A program made the position numbers and the translations under genes. A model generated the notes under the pieces. It ran no database searches. It had not been told where the DNA came from and worked only from the letters and a program-made list of their open reading frames with translations. Positions 9,734 to 20,772 of a stretch of DNA of 64,000 nucleotides are shown here, piece after piece (the stretch's first letter is position 1; each line of letters starts with the position of its first letter). Source of the DNA: Pseudomonas cavernicola (lineage in GTDB: Bacteria; Pseudomonadota; Gammaproteobacteria; Pseudomonadales; Pseudomonadaceae); assembly GCF_003596405.1 (NCBI RefSeq), contig NZ_QYUR01000006.1, positions 682,001-746,000 on the forward strand. The letters are read 5' to 3'.

Positions 9734-10372
9734 ATGTCTAACAAACTGTTACCCGCCAGCGGCCCAGGGCGCCCTAAAGATCCCGCCAAACGTCAGGCCA
9801 TTCTTGAGGCCGCGAAAACCCTGTTCCTGCGCCATGGCTATGACGGCAGCAGCATGGACGCCATCGCCGCCGAGGCGGGAGTGTCCAAACTGACGGTGTA
9901 TAGCCACTTCACCGACAAGGAAACGTTGTTTTCCGCCGCGGTGAAGTCCAAGTGCGAAGAACAGTTGCCGGAGTTGTTCTTCGAGCTGCCGGAAGCGGTG
10001 GCGATCGAGAGCGTGCTGCTGAATATCGGCCGTGGCTTTCATGCGCTGATCAACAGCCGCGAATCGATCGAGTTGCATCGCTTGATGGTGACCCTGGGCA
10101 GCCAGGACCCGAAGCTCTCGCAGATCTTCTTCGACGCCGGCCCACAGCGCATCCTGAACGAGATGGAGCGCCTGCTGAGCAAGGCCGATAAAGCCGGCAA
10201 GCTGTGCATCGCCAAACCAAAACATGCAGCCGAGCACTTTTTTTGCCTGATCAAAGGCGGCGCCAATTTCCGCCTATTGATCGGCTGCTGCGGACCGCAG
10301 GAAGGCGAAGAAGCCGAGCAGCATGTGCAAGAGGTGGTCGAGTTGTTTATGCGGGCCTATAGACCCGACTAG
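9734..10372 (+). CDS. mexL: TetR-family repressor, MexL-like
   Basis: A 212-residue DNA-binding repressor. The helix-turn-helix covers about residues 18-55 (AILEAAKTLFLRHGYDG, then AIAAEAGVSKLTVYSHF), followed by a helical ligand-binding domain with a C-terminal TetR fold. The ATG at 9734 is the first sensible start; a long in-frame upstream extension runs antisense through mexJ and is not coding. It is divergent from mexJK and is presumably their regulator. The length and GRPKDPAKRQAIL opening fit MexL. Confidence 0.85.
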   Translation: MSNKLLPASGPGRPKDPAKRQAILEAAKTLFLRHGYDGSSMDAIAAEAGVSKLTVYSHFTDKETLFSAAVKSKCEEQLPELFFELPEAVAIESVLLNIGRGFHALINSRESIELHRLMVTLGSQDPKLSQIFFDAGPQRILNEMERLLSKADKAGKLCIAKPKHAAEHFFCLIKGGANFRLLIGCCGPQEGEEAEQHVQEVVELFMRAYRPD

Positions 10373-10416
10373 CGCGCCGCCTGGTTAATTCGTGGTCTCC
10401 GTAGGCTGGCGTATAT

Positions 10417-10524
10417 CGTAGGGTGGGTTAGCCGTAGGCGTAACCCACCATCCGGCGTGCGAGCGGTGGTGCCTGTCGGCACCCTTGGCGGGTTACACCG
10501 CTACGCGGCTAACCCGCCCTACGG
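10417..10524. repeat. 107-base GTAGGGTGGG inverted repeat, copy 1
   Basis: It starts CGTAGGGTGGGTTAGCC and ends GGCTAACCCGCCCTACGG, so the ends are inverted. It has an inner hairpin around GGTGCCTGTCGGCACC. A second copy at 43154-43260 differs at only about five or six positions by eye. It sits between the convergent mexL and rsmJ ends, six bases from the rsmJ stop codon. Confidence 0.85.
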
Positions 10525-10530
10525 ATCTGC

Positions 10531-11319
10531 TTATGGCTTGGAAGCTTGCAGCTTCTTCAGCGGATAGATGTCGTAGCGGCTGGACTTACCGTCCAGCGCA
10601 TAGCTCGGCTTGGGCCCAGCGATGATGGGTGCCTTGCGCGGCCGTTTCACCACCACCCTGTGACTGGCCAAGGCCAAGGCCGCCTCGAGCAACGCCGGAG
10701 CATCGAGGTCGTCGCCGACCAGCGGTCGGAACAGGCGCATTTCCTTTTTCACCAAGGCGCTTTTATCGCGATGCGGGAACATCGGATCGAGGTAGATCAC
10801 CTGTGGCGCCTCGCCCTCCCAACCGCGCAACAATTCGATGGCATTGCCGACCAGCAGGCGCATCTGCGCAACGATCGGGCCTACTTCGGCATCGCCCGCG
10901 GCGCGGATCAGGCCATCTTCCAGCAATGCAGCGATCAGCGGCTGACGTTCGATCAGCGTCGTCTCACACCCCAGGCTCGCCAGCACAAAAGCATCGCGCC
11001 CCAGCCCTGCGGTAGCGTCCAGCACTCGCGGGCGCACGCCAGGCTGCACGCCGACCGCCTTGGCAATCATCTGCCCACTGCCACCACCAAACAGACGGCG
11101 ATGGGCCACCGCGCCTTCGATGAAATCCACCCGCACCGGCCCCGGCGCCTGCGGGCCAAGCTCGGCCAACTGCAAGCCCGCCGCGCCTAGCTGCAGAGCA
11201 AAGTCGGCCTCACCCTGCAGCGGCAACCCCAGGCGCTCGGCCCAAACACCCGCTGCCGTGGCATAGCTGGGTTCAAGGGCTTCAACACGAATTCTGGCTA
11301 TCTGCCGCTCATCACTCAT
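10531..11319 (-). CDS. rsmJ: 16S rRNA (guanine1516-N2)-methyltransferase RsmJ
   Basis: Methylates G1516 of 16S rRNA using S-adenosylmethionine. The 262-residue protein has the SAM-binding motif [19 protein letters not shown] near residues 100-118, an acidic strand-2 motif TLIERQP, and the conserved [19 protein letters not shown] block. This is the YhiQ/RsmJ pattern. The basic C-terminal [18 protein letters not shown] segment also matches the family. It is a single gene that converges on mexL. Confidence 0.92.
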   Translation of the reverse strand: MSDERQIARIRVEALEPSYATAAGVWAERLGLPLQGEADFALQLGAAGLQLAELGPQAPGPVRVDFIEGAVAHRRLFGGGSGQMIAKAVGVQPGVRPRVLDATAGLGRDAFVLASLGCETTLIERQPLIAALLEDGLIRAAGDAEVGPIVAQMRLLVGNAIELLRGWEGEAPQVIYLDPMFPHRDKSALVKKEMRLFRPLVGDDLDAPALLEAALALASHRVVVKRPRKAPIIAGPKPSYALDGKSSRYDIYPLKKLQASKP

Positions 11320-11487
11320 CAGGAAATATGCTCAAAAAATGTTCAACCCGACCGATAGCCGGCTAGGGCGGCATTCTGCCAGAGCCGGCGCTTTCCGGCT
11401 GCACCGCGCCGAGCAGATCCTCGACGCCCTGGCAGGTGCTCAGGCGTAAACTAGAGGCCTGAATGCTAGCGCGAAGGAGAGGCCGCC

Positions 11488-12708
11488 ATGTCTGCCCCAC
11501 TCTATCAACGCCTGGAGGTTCCGGGCGGCAAGCCCATCGTACTGTGGACCCAGGATCTACCGGTCGAGCCGCAAGCGCTGCAGCAGTTGCAAAACACTGC
11601 GCGCATGCCCTTTATCCACGGTCATCTGGCGGTGATGCCGGATGTGCACCTGGGCAAGGGCTCGACCATCGGCAGCGTGATCCCCAGCAAAGGTGCGATC
11701 ATCCCGGCGGCGGTCGGCGTCGACATCGGCTGTGGCATGGTGGCCGCGCGCACCAGCCTGAATGCCCGCGATCTGCCGGACAATCTGGCCGGTATCCGCC
11801 ACGCCATCGAGGAAGCCATCCCCCACGGCAAGAGTTTCGGTCGCCACGACGTCGGCGCCTGGCAGGATGCGCCGCACCTGGTGGATGACAGCTGGCGGCT
11901 GCTGGCCAGTCGCTTCGCCCAGATCACCGCGAAGTACCCGCATCTGGCCAAGACCAATAACCGCCTGCACCTGGGCACGCTGGGCGGCGGCAATCACTTT
12001 ATCGAGGTCTGCCTGGACGAGGCGGACAGGGTCTGGATGATGCTGCATTCGGGCTCGCGCGGAGTCGGTAACGCCATCGGCCGCTGCTTTATCGAGCTGG
12101 CCAAAGAGGACATGGGCAAGGCTCTGGGCAACCTGCCGGATGCTGACCTGGCCTACCTCAAGGAAGGCAGTAAGCACTTCGATGACTATGTGCAGGCGGT
12201 GGAATGGGCCCAGGACTACGCCCTCAGCAACCGCACGCTGATGATGCGCCTGCTGGTGGAGGCCGTGCGCCACGAGCTGCGGCGCCCGTTCGAGGCGCAG
12301 TTGGAGGCGGTCAACTGCCATCACAACTACGTCTCCCGCGAGTTTCACTTCGGCGAAGAGTTGCTGATCACCCGCAAGGGCGCGCTCAGCGCCAAAGCCG
12401 GCGAGCTGGGTATCATCCCTGGCAGCATGGGCGCGCAATCCTTTATCGTCCGCGGCAAGGGCAATCCCGAGAGTTTCTGCTCATGCAGTCACGGCGCCGG
12501 CCGACTGATGAGCCGCCACGAGGCCAAGCGCCGCTTCACCCTCGCCGATCACCAGCGCGCCACGGCCGGCGTGGAATGCCGCAAGGATCAGGCGGTGATC
12601 GACGAAACTCCCGGCGCCTATAAGCCGATCGAGAAGGTGATGGCCGCGCAAGCCGATCTGGTGGAGATCGTGCATAGCCTCAAGCAGATTGTCTGCGTTA
12701 AAGGCTGA
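11488..12708 (+). CDS. rtcB: RtcB-type RNA ligase (3'-phosphate/5'-hydroxyl ligase)
   Basis: Seals RNA ends left by cleavage that produces a 2',3'-cyclic phosphate and a 5'-OH, using GTP and Mn2+. In this 406-residue protein the metal site is visible: Cys82 in GVDIGCGM, the GGGNHFIE block (His170) and His187 in LHSGSRG. NCHHNYV, GSMGAQSF and SCSHGAGR follow; His335 in the last motif is the expected guanylylation site. DETPGAYK comes near the end. There is no rtcA, rtcR or archease gene beside it, so it lacks the usual sigma-54 operon context. Confidence 0.93.
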   Translation: MSAPLYQRLEVPGGKPIVLWTQDLPVEPQALQQLQNTARMPFIHGHLAVMPDVHLGKGSTIGSVIPSKGAIIPAAVGVDIGCGMVAARTSLNARDLPDNLAGIRHAIEEAIPHGKSFGRHDVGAWQDAPHLVDDSWRLLASRFAQITAKYPHLAKTNNRLHLGTLGGGNHFIEVCLDEADRVWMMLHSGSRGVGNAIGRCFIELAKEDMGKALGNLPDADLAYLKEGSKHFDDYVQAVEWAQDYALSNRTLMMRLLVEAVRHELRRPFEAQLEAVNCHHNYVSREFHFGEELLITRKGALSAKAGELGIIPGSMGAQSFIVRGKGNPESFCSCSHGAGRLMSRHEAKRRFTLADHQRATAGVECRKDQAVIDETPGAYKPIEKVMAAQADLVEIVHSLKQIVCVKG

Positions 12709-12807
12709 GAACCTGTTCTGGATCGTCGCGAGCGCAGCAGATAGTGGACAGGCTCCGAGCGCAGCCGGGACCAACGCCAACGGACTCTTATCCAGCGCCA
12801 GCTGCAA

Positions 12808-14004
12808 CTAGTCGCTGTATCCCGGCGGCACCTTAGCCCATGGGTAGCCTTTCGCGGCCATCTCGTAGCCGGTCTGGTAGAGGGCGCGCATGAACTCCGT
12901 GTCGAACTCCTCGCGGTGAGGGACCGTGAAGCTCGCCGGAATGGCGGCCAGGTTGTAGTCGACGCCATCCCGCTGCGAGGTCAGGTAGATGCGATACAGG
13001 TCGCCAATGCCCTGGGTGTGGATGAGTGAGGAGATGGCCCGGCCGGCGATGCTCATAGTCCTGCGCTCGACCTGAGCCCATTCGGGGTCCAGGCGGGCGT
13101 TGCGGATGACGTAAACCGCGCGCTCGCGCTCGATGCCATGCTCGCGGGTAATCTTCTGCACGTGGAGCGAGGGTGGGTAGACGAACACCTGGGACATGGT
13201 GCCGCCGTCCACGTGCATCTCCTGGTGGGCCTGACCGCCGGCCTCGACGTCGATCATCACCGGCGGAAAGGCGCCGGGGATCGCGGCCGAGGCGATCATC
13301 AGCGAACGGAACAGCGCGAGGGCCTTGGGATCGCGGCTCGCGGCGATCTTCGTCATGTTCCAGAGCACGGCCTGACGGGCATCGAGATCGGCGGTCGCAA
13401 TGAGGAGCAGCCTGCCCTTCTCATACTCGGTGGCGATGGCGTCCAGCAGCGCCTGGTCCACCTCCTTCTCCACTCGCCGCCAGAGCGGGCGGTTATCGGC
13501 CATGGCATCGTTGAAGAGGACGGCTATGAAATTACGCGGCTCCAGGACGTCTCGTGGACCAAGGTTGGTGTAGAAGTCCTTGAGCTTCTGATCGTAGGCG
13601 GGACCGAGGAAAGCGAAGGGGGCGATCAGGGCCCCAGTGCTGACCCCGGTCACGAGTTTGAACGTCGGCCGATTGCCGGCGGCCGTCCAGCCGTTCAGCA
13701 GTCCGGCGCCGAACGCACCGCTGTCACCGCCGCCCGACACCGCGAGAAAAGCCGCCGGCGGCAGCGGTTCCTCGTGTCCGAGCTTGGCGAGATGGGCCTG
13801 CTCGCGGCGGACGGACTCGAGGCCGTCGCTCATCAGCGCTTCGTTGTCCATGCCGATGCGGTAGCGCACCCCAGCAAGTCCGGGGATCGCGGCCTGTTCC
13901 GCGAGCGCCGGAGGCACCGCATTGCGGCGGACTGGGCCGCTGCAGCCCTGAACGACACCGAGCGCCGCCACGAGTACGGCAAGGAAGATCGCACTCTTGC
14001 CCAT
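12808..14004 (-). CDS. Patatin-like phospholipase lipoprotein
   Basis: A 398-residue predicted lipid acyl hydrolase. It has a lipoprotein signal peptide ending VVQGC (Cys21). The patatin parts are the oxyanion loop GGGDSGAFGAG (91-101), the nucleophile elbow GVSTG with Ser122, and the catalytic-dyad Asp266 in DGG. All catalytic elements are present, so the enzyme should be active. The lipid anchor implies an envelope location. The gene is flanked by gaps of about 100 and 220 bases and converges on rtcB. No partner gene is evident. Confidence 0.88.
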   Translation of the reverse strand: MGKSAIFLAVLVAALGVVQGCSGPVRRNAVPPALAEQAAIPGLAGVRYRIGMDNEALMSDGLESVRREQAHLAKLGHEEPLPPAAFLAVSGGGDSGAFGAGLLNGWTAAGNRPTFKLVTGVSTGALIAPFAFLGPAYDQKLKDFYTNLGPRDVLEPRNFIAVLFNDAMADNRPLWRRVEKEVDQALLDAIATEYEKGRLLLIATADLDARQAVLWNMTKIAASRDPKALALFRSLMIASAAIPGAFPPVMIDVEAGGQAHQEMHVDGGTMSQVFVYPPSLHVQKITREHGIERERAVYVIRNARLDPEWAQVERRTMSIAGRAISSLIHTQGIGDLYRIYLTSQRDGVDYNLAAIPASFTVPHREEFDTEFMRALYQTGYEMAAKGYPWAKVPPGYSD

Positions 14005-14230
14005 CAGCTCACCCCCGTCTCGATCGGTACAGGGAACGCAACCCTGGAGCCGACCGGCAACAGGTCACCCACTTTCCAGCGAATGAGGCACAAGCATAGT
14101 CAAAGGTTCAGGAGAACGTACCAACCCGCTATGCCATACGGAGATAAGCAGGCCAGCCAATATCAGCAGCGCAACCAGCGGGAATTTCAGTGCGCGCAAA
14201 ACTGATCTGCGCCGTTACCGGCCAGATGAT

Positions 14231-15061
14231 TCAGGACTTGAACAGCGCATTGATCTGCGCAAAAGGAATCGCCTGCTCGGCAAAGCTGAAGCGGCCCTCG
14301 GTGCGTATATCCTGCGCAGCCCGGAAAAACGCGCCATAGGCCGCCCGCGCCAATGCCGAGCCGACGCTCACCCGTTTGACGCCCAACTCGGCTAAGTCCT
14401 CCAACGACAGCGACAGCCCGGACAGCCCCATCAGCACATTGACCGGCTTCGGTGCCACGGCACGTACCACGGCGACGATTTCCTCAGGCGTGCGCAGGCC
14501 CGGTGCATACAACACGTCAGCCCCCGCCTCGGCAAACGCCTGCAAGCGCCGTATGGTATCCGCCAGATCGTTACGCCCATGCAGCAGGTTTTCCGCCCGT
14601 GCCGTGAGCGTGAAGGGAAACGGCAAGCTACGGGCTGCCTCAGCGGCCGCTCGTACCCGCTCGACGGCGAGCTCGAACGGGTAAATCGGCGCATCCGCGC
14701 GGCCGCTGGCATCCTCGATCGAACCGCCAACCAAACCCACAGCCGCCGCCCGCAGGATGGTTTCAGCGCAGCCTTGCGGCTCATCGGCAAAGCCATTTTC
14801 CAGGTCTGCGGCGACCGGCAAGGGCGTGGCCGCGATTATCGCCTGGGCATTTGCCAGGGTCTCATCGCGAGAAATGGCGCCTTCGGCATCCGGGCGACCC
14901 AATGAGAACGCCAGACCGGCGCTGGTCGTCGCCAAGGCCTCAAAACCAAGCGCCGCGAGCATTTTCGCCGACCCCGCATCCCAGGGATTGGGGATCACAA
15001 ATACCCCAGGCCGCTCGTGCAAAGCTTTGAAGGTTCGGGCACGGCTGATTTGCGATGGCAT
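14231..15061 (-). CDS. Isocitrate lyase/PEP mutase family protein
   Basis: A 276-residue TIM-barrel enzyme of the isocitrate lyase/phosphoenolpyruvate mutase superfamily, which cleaves or forms C-C or C-P bonds in small 2-oxo acids with Mg2+. Visible elements are FVIPNPWDAGSAK near the start, PVAADLENGFADEP (Mg2+-binding acidic loop), GSIEDASG, and RAENLLHGRND in place of the usual arginine-rich region. The KKCGH signature of true isocitrate lyases is absent, so a lyase or decarboxylase of another substrate is more likely. The exact reaction is unknown. Confidence 0.82.
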   Translation of the reverse strand: MPSQISRARTFKALHERPGVFVIPNPWDAGSAKMLAALGFEALATTSAGLAFSLGRPDAEGAISRDETLANAQAIIAATPLPVAADLENGFADEPQGCAETILRAAAVGLVGGSIEDASGRADAPIYPFELAVERVRAAAEAARSLPFPFTLTARAENLLHGRNDLADTIRRLQAFAEAGADVLYAPGLRTPEEIVAVVRAVAPKPVNVLMGLSGLSLSLEDLAELGVKRVSVGSALARAAYGAFFRAAQDIRTEGRFSFAEQAIPFAQINALFKS

Positions 15062-15163
15062 GGCTAGGCTCCGTTTGATCGGCTGCTGGAAGCCAGAACC
15101 TTAGCGCAGTTTTCGCCGTAGCACTGCGAGCATGATCCAATCCAGAGGGGCAAGCGGGCTGAC

Positions 15164-16021
15164 TCAGAGCAAGCCGAGCTGCTCCACTGCAGACTCATCG
15201 ATCAGCTCCGGCAAGGCTGACAACCCCGGCAGCCGCGTACTCAGTTGAGCATGAAAACGGCGGGCCAGCTGCGGCGCCAATCGGTTATCCGAGGTATGCA
15301 GGAACACATAGGGCGTGCGGCCCTCCTCGATCCAGCCGGCGACTTTCTCCAGCCAAGGGGCGAGAAAACGATCGTTGGCCTCCAGCTCGGGATGGCCAAT
15401 AAAGCGCAGTTGCGGAAATTGCGTGAACGCCGCCGGACGGGTCGGCAGCCGCGACTTTTTCGATTGTGCATCCAGCACGGCGGGAGCAGCCGATTGACAG
15501 TTGAATAGCGCACGGGAATCCAGACAGATACGTTCGACGCCCCGGTCCACTAGCAAGCGATTGAGCGCCCGCTCCTCTTCACCTTTGGCGAAAAAGGCCG
15601 GATGCCGCACTTCTACCGCCAACGGTCCCCCTAACTCGGCGAGAAACCCCGCCAGCTCCGCCAGCCGCGTCGGGCCAAACGTGGCTGGAAGCTGCAGCCA
15701 GAGCGGCGCCAGCCGCATGCCCAGCGGTTTAAGCAGATGCAGGAAAGCCTGAGCGGCACCCAACTGTTCAGCCAAATTGCCGGCATGGCTGATGTCGCGC
15801 GGCAGTTTAGCGCAGAAGCGAAAGCCCTCCGGCATCAGTGCCGCCCAGCGCTGAACCGTCTCTGCAGAGGGCCGCGCATAGAACGTGGTATTGCCCTCCA
15901 CGGCGTTGAAGAACTGCGCATACAGCGCGAGAAAATCCGCCGGGCGGGCGCTGGCTGGATAGAGGGAGTCGCGCCAAGCAGGCTCGCTCCATGACGGGCA
16001 ACCGAGGTAGTAAGGAAGCAC
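15164..16021 (-). CDS. DUF72 family protein
   Basis: A 285-residue TIM-barrel-like protein of the DUF72 (YecE) family. The N-terminal YYLGCPSW, EGNTTFYARPSAETVQRWA, FRFCAKLPRDISH and PLAVEVRHPAFF blocks are typical. The GTG at 16021 is chosen because it puts the protein start just before the family core and leaves a 13-base gap after the upstream gene. A longer frame from 16087 would overlap that gene by about 50 bases. The family's biochemical role is not established. Confidence 0.8.
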   Translation of the reverse strand: MLPYYLGCPSWSEPAWRDSLYPASARPADFLALYAQFFNAVEGNTTFYARPSAETVQRWAALMPEGFRFCAKLPRDISHAGNLAEQLGAAQAFLHLLKPLGMRLAPLWLQLPATFGPTRLAELAGFLAELGGPLAVEVRHPAFFAKGEEERALNRLLVDRGVERICLDSRALFNCQSAAPAVLDAQSKKSRLPTRPAAFTQFPQLRFIGHPELEANDRFLAPWLEKVAGWIEEGRTPYVFLHTSDNRLAPQLARRFHAQLSTRLPGLSALPELIDESAVEQLGLL

Positions 16022-16034
16022 TGAAGTGAGGGTC

Positions 16035-16376
16035 TTAGGCGTAGAGGTCGAGGCCGAGCACTTCCGGCGCATCCGCCTCGCCGACATAACTGGCTGTGGT
16101 GGCGTAGCTAGCCAAGGCCTGGGCCGCGCGATTGCTCACCGACCGTTGATTGAGCAGGTCCTGCGGGCGTGCAGGCAGGCTGTCGCTGCTGGCGTAACTG
16201 GCCTGCACTCGACGCGCTTGCGGGGTGTTCTCTAAACCCTGGGTACTGGACGGCAGCGCCGGCTGCTCACGACGGGTTTCTTCCTCGCGCTGCACTTCGC
16301 GAAAAGGCGTGACTGCGCTGCCCGGTCGGGAGCTGCGATCCAGCGAGTAGGAAGAAGAAAATCCGTCGATACGCAT
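16035..16376 (-). CDS. Conserved hypothetical protein, 113 aa
   Basis: A polar, probably disordered protein rich in Ser, Arg, Gln and Ala (opening MRIDGFSSSYSLDRSSRPGSA, closing EVLGLDLYA). There is no signal peptide or membrane segment. It sits between tsaB and the DUF72 gene on the same strand, a neighbourhood where P. aeruginosa also has a small hypothetical gene (recalled). The function is unknown. Confidence 0.65.
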   Translation of the reverse strand: MRIDGFSSSYSLDRSSRPGSAVTPFREVQREEETRREQPALPSSTQGLENTPQARRVQASYASSDSLPARPQDLLNQRSVSNRAAQALASYATTASYVGEADAPEVLGLDLYA

Positions 16377-16522
16377 TTACTGCTCACGCTTCTCGTATTA
16401 GGGGCTCGGTATGTTTGGCCAACTACGGGTTTGGCCAACGATAAGGACTGGCAATGTAACGACCGGTGCCCACCAGCGCAATTCTGCCCAGGCCCGCGCA
16501 GCTAATTCCAGATATTGGAATC

Positions 16523-17203
16523 TTAGTGCGGTGCCTTGGGCGTGGCGACCTTGTCGCGCAAATAAACCGGCTGCGCCTGATCCGCAGGCACCGCTTCACC
16601 GCGCGCCCAGGCGAATTGCGCCAGGCTCAGCAGGTCTTGCGCGTGCGGCAACATGCCAGCGTCCTGCCCACTGAGAGCCACTGGGATGCGTGCTGCATAA
16701 CTGCCCCAGCCAGTACCGGCACCGAACCAATCGCCAATGGCATCGCGCGGCAGGCAGGCTTGCTCCGGCGGCAGCACCGCTTCCAGCCCGGCCAAGCGCA
16801 TTTCACCGTTTTCCTCGCGATAGCAACCCCAGTACACCTCATCCATGCGAGCATCGATGGCCGCAGCCACTTGCTTAGCACCCTGCTCACGCAACGCCCG
16901 CTGGGCCAGCACCGCTAGAGTGGAAATCGGCAGCACTGGACGCTCCAAGGCAAACGCCAGGCCCTGCACTACACCGATGGCGATGCGCACCCCGGTAAAT
17001 GCCCCAGGCCCACGCCCGAAGGCGATGCCATCGACCGCCGACAACGCGACGCCGGCTTGGGCCAGCAGATCCTTGATCATCGGCAGCAGACGCTGGGCGT
17101 GCAGGCGCGGAATCACCTCGTAGTGGCTGAGCACCTTGCCCTCGTGGAGCAAGGCAACGGAGCAGGCTTCGGTGGCGGTATCCAGGGCCAGCAAGGTGGT
17201 CAT
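16523..17203 (-). CDS. tsaB: tRNA N6-threonylcarbamoyladenosine synthesis protein TsaB
   Basis: A partner of TsaD and TsaE that transfers threonylcarbamoyl to A37 of ANN-decoding tRNAs. The 226-residue protein starts TTLLALDTATEACSVAL, the ASKHA-fold phosphate-1 loop, followed by HAQRLLPMI and GRGPGAFTGVRIAIGVVQGL. It lacks the metal-binding histidines of TsaD, as expected for TsaB. It lies downstream of adk on the same strand, separated by a strong hairpin, so it probably has its own promoter. Confidence 0.93.
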   Translation of the reverse strand: MTTLLALDTATEACSVALLHEGKVLSHYEVIPRLHAQRLLPMIKDLLAQAGVALSAVDGIAFGRGPGAFTGVRIAIGVVQGLAFALERPVLPISTLAVLAQRALREQGAKQVAAAIDARMDEVYWGCYREENGEMRLAGLEAVLPPEQACLPRDAIGDWFGAGTGWGSYAARIPVALSGQDAGMLPHAQDLLSLAQFAWARGEAVPADQAQPVYLRDKVATPKAPH

Positions 17204-17277
17204 CGGCGGTTCCGGTCGGGAAAAAGGTCGGGAATTGTAACAGTCAAATGTCCGGGCAAGCGCTTACCAGAACGGTG

Positions 17278-17311
17278 AAAACGACAACGGCCCGCAAGCG
17301 GGCCGTTGTCG
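17278..17311 (-). terminator. Intrinsic terminator after adk
   Basis: A perfect 14-bp stem (CGACAACGGCCCGC and its complement, two-base loop) followed on the minus strand by TTTT. It begins 20 bases past the adk stop codon. Confidence 0.85.
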
Positions 17312-17330
17312 ATGCAGCAGAACCGACTTA

Positions 17331-17996
<666 letters not shown>

Positions 17997-18135
17997 TTAA
18001 ATAGAAATCGTTGGATTCGCCTCATGGGGCCAATCTCTGAATAGGTCCCGGCAGCACTGAGCGGCCAAAAGGTTGACCAAGATACACAGCGCACCGATAC
18101 CGCACAAGCCACCGAAAGTCGGATAAACCGGGGCT

Positions 18136-20772
18136 TTAGCCGGTGTTGCGAAGGCCTGCGGCGATGCCCGCAACACTCACCAATAACGCCTGTTCCACCG
18201 GGCTGTCGACGGTACTTTCGCGCAGCCTGGAACGGGCCAGAAGCTCCGCCTGGAGCAGGTGCAGGGGATCCAGGTAGGTGTTGCGGACGCCGATCGACTC
18301 CAGGGTCTCCGGGCTATGCGCGAGCAGCTGAGACTGCCCTGTCAGCCCCAACACCGCGGCGCAGGCCTGCGACAATAGGTCGCGTAGTTTCGCACCCAAT
18401 GGTCGCAGTTCGGCATCGACAAGCCGCTCGTCATACAGCCGGGCGATGGCGCCGTCGGCTTTCGCCAGCACCATCTCGAGCATATCGATGCGCGTACGGA
18501 AAAACGGCCAGTGCTCGCGCATTAGCGCCAGCAACTCGCCTTCACCGCGAGCCAGCGCACTGTTCAAGGCCGTTTCCCAGCCCAGCCAGGCCGGCAACAT
18601 CAAGCGTGTCTGGGTCCAGGCGAAAATCCAAGGAATCGCCCGCAGACTCTCCACACCGCCCTCGCGGCGCTTGGCCGGTCGGCTGCCAAGCGGCAAGCGC
18701 CCCAGTTCCTGTTCCGGCGTGGCCTGACGGAAATACTCGACGAACTGCGGATGCTCACGCACCACTGCGCGGTAAGCCGTAAAACCATCGCTGGCGAGCC
18801 TGCCCATCAACTCGCGCCAGGCGGGCTCCGGCACGGGTGGCGGCTGCAAGGTGGCTTCCAGCACCGCGGCCAGATAAAGGTTGAGGTTTTGCTCGGCGAT
18901 ATCCGGCAAGCCAAATTTGAAGCGAATCATCTCGCCCTGTTCGGTGGTGCGAAAGCGCCCCGCCACCGAACCCGGCGGCTGCGAGAGGATCGCCGCATGG
19001 GCTGGACCGCCACCGCGCCCGACGGTGCCACCGCGGCCGTGGAACAACAGCAGTTCGACCTGATGCTGGCGGCAGATCTCCACCAAGGTTTCCTGTGCGC
19101 GGTACTGCGCCCAGGCAGCAGCCGTGGTGCCGGCATCCTTGGCCGAGTCCGAGTAGCCGATCATTACTTCCTGCGGCCCCTGCAAGCGCGCGCGATAGCC
19201 CGGTAAACCGAGTAGGCGGTCGATTGCCGGGCCGGCGTTATCCAGATCGGCCAAGGTTTCGAACAGCGGCACCACGCGCATCGACCGCTGCAGTCCACAC
19301 TCCTTCAGCAACAACTGCACTGCCAGCACATCCGAGGGCGCGCCCGCCATGGAGATCACATAGGAGCCCAGCGAGACCTCCGGCTCTGCCGCCACCACGC
19401 GGCAAGTGGCGAGCACTTCGGCGGTGTCTGCCGAGGGTTGGAACTGAGCCGGCAACAGCGGCCGACGGTTACTCAGTTCACGGAGCAAAAAGGCAATACG
19501 CGCCTCTTCATCCCATTCGGCGTAGCGCCCGAGCCCCAGGTAGTCGGTGATTTCATCGAGCGCGGCGGCATGCCGGCTAGCGTCCTGGCGTATATCCAGA
19601 CGCACCAGAAACAGGCCGAAGGTTGCCGCACAGCGCAGGCAGTCGAGCAATGGACCGTTGGCAATCGTGCCCATGCCGCATTCATGCAGCGAGTGATAAC
19701 ACAGCTCCAGCGGCTCCAGCAGTTCGCAATTGCTCTGTAATACTGCTGACGGTGCCGGTAGATCACCGGCCAATGCCGCTTCGGCCCAGGCGCGGGTGGC
19801 CTTTAAGCGTTCACGCAGTTGTTTGAGCAGCGCCCGGTATGGCTCCGCGCTGTCCCCGACCAACGCGCGCACTGCGCTGTTGGCCTGCTGCATGGACAGC
19901 TCAGCGGCCAACTGGTCGACATCACGCACATACAGATCTGCCGCCATCCAGCGCGCCAGCAACAGCACCTCACGGGTAACCCGCGCCGTGACATTCGGGT
20001 TGCCGTCGCGATCACCGCCCATCCACGAAGCAAAGCGGATCGGCGCAGCCGCCAGCGGCAGACGCAGACCCGTGACAGCATGCAGCGCCTCATCGGCGCG
20101 GCGCAGATAACTCGGCACAGCCTTCCACAGCGAGTGCTCGATCACCGCAAAGCCCCACTTTGCCTCATCGACCGGGCTGGGTCGGCTACGGCGGATTTCT
20201 TCAGTGTGCCAGGCCTCGGCGATCAGCCGCTGCAAACGCTGTTTGACCTGGCCACGCTCGTGAGCGGACAGATCGCCATGATTCTGCGCGGCTAACTGTG
20301 CGGCAATGGCGTCGTATTTTTGAATCAGGGTGCGGCGGGAGACTTCCGTCGGGTGAGCGGTCAGCACCAGTTCGATATCCAGCCGGCCGAGCTGACGGGC
20401 CAACACCTCGGCACTGTGGCCATCCGCTTTGAGCCGGGCCAGCAGGTCCGGCAATACCCGTACTTCGAAAGGCTCCGGCTCACTTGGCCCACGCCTGCGC
20501 ACATGGTGGTATTGCTCGGCGATATTGGCCAGGTTGAGGAATTGGTTAAAAGCCCGCGCGACCGGCAACAATTCGTCCTCGGCGAGCGAGTCAAGCGTTG
20601 TCGTGAGCTGCTGGGCGCCATCGGCAGAGCCTTGCCGGGCAGCCTTGGCGCCTTTGCGGATGCGCTCGATCTTGTCGAGGAAAGCCGCGCCACGCTGTGC
20701 GCGGATGGTATCGCCAAGCAGTTCGCCAAGCTGGTGAACGTCTTCGCGCAAACGTGCGTCGATTTCCGCCAT
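18136..20772 (-). CDS. ppc: Phosphoenolpyruvate carboxylase
   Basis: Carboxylates phosphoenolpyruvate to oxaloacetate, replenishing the TCA cycle. The 878-residue protein is of normal length when started at [19 protein letters not shown] (20772). The catalytic histidine is His140 in [13 protein letters not shown], and the second signature is the glycine-rich [15 protein letters not shown]. The C-terminus RNTG matches the conserved end that binds the aspartate inhibitor. It is a monocistronic gene; the 355-base region upstream should carry its promoter. Confidence 0.96.
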   Translation of the reverse strand: MAEIDARLREDVHQLGELLGDTIRAQRGAAFLDKIERIRKGAKAARQGSADGAQQLTTTLDSLAEDELLPVARAFNQFLNLANIAEQYHHVRRRGPSEPEPFEVRVLPDLLARLKADGHSAEVLARQLGRLDIELVLTAHPTEVSRRTLIQKYDAIAAQLAAQNHGDLSAHERGQVKQRLQRLIAEAWHTEEIRRSRPSPVDEAKWGFAVIEHSLWKAVPSYLRRADEALHAVTGLRLPLAAAPIRFASWMGGDRDGNPNVTARVTREVLLLARWMAADLYVRDVDQLAAELSMQQANSAVRALVGDSAEPYRALLKQLRERLKATRAWAEAALAGDLPAPSAVLQSNCELLEPLELCYHSLHECGMGTIANGPLLDCLRCAATFGLFLVRLDIRQDASRHAAALDEITDYLGLGRYAEWDEEARIAFLLRELSNRRPLLPAQFQPSADTAEVLATCRVVAAEPEVSLGSYVISMAGAPSDVLAVQLLLKECGLQRSMRVVPLFETLADLDNAGPAIDRLLGLPGYRARLQGPQEVMIGYSDSAKDAGTTAAAWAQYRAQETLVEICRQHQVELLLFHGRGGTVGRGGGPAHAAILSQPPGSVAGRFRTTEQGEMIRFKFGLPDIAEQNLNLYLAAVLEATLQPPPVPEPAWRELMGRLASDGFTAYRAVVREHPQFVEYFRQATPEQELGRLPLGSRPAKRREGGVESLRAIPWIFAWTQTRLMLPAWLGWETALNSALARGEGELLALMREHWPFFRTRIDMLEMVLAKADGAIARLYDERLVDAELRPLGAKLRDLLSQACAAVLGLTGQSQLLAHSPETLESIGVRNTYLDPLHLLQAELLARSRLRESTVDSPVEQALLVSVAGIAAGLRNTG

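Noticed and set aside
16022..16087. Longer start for the DUF72 protein
   Set aside because: It would overlap the upstream gene by about 50 bases and adds no conserved residues.
18136..20772. Large antisense reading frames through ppc as small proteins
   Set aside because: All are fragments opposite a complete, conserved carboxylase.
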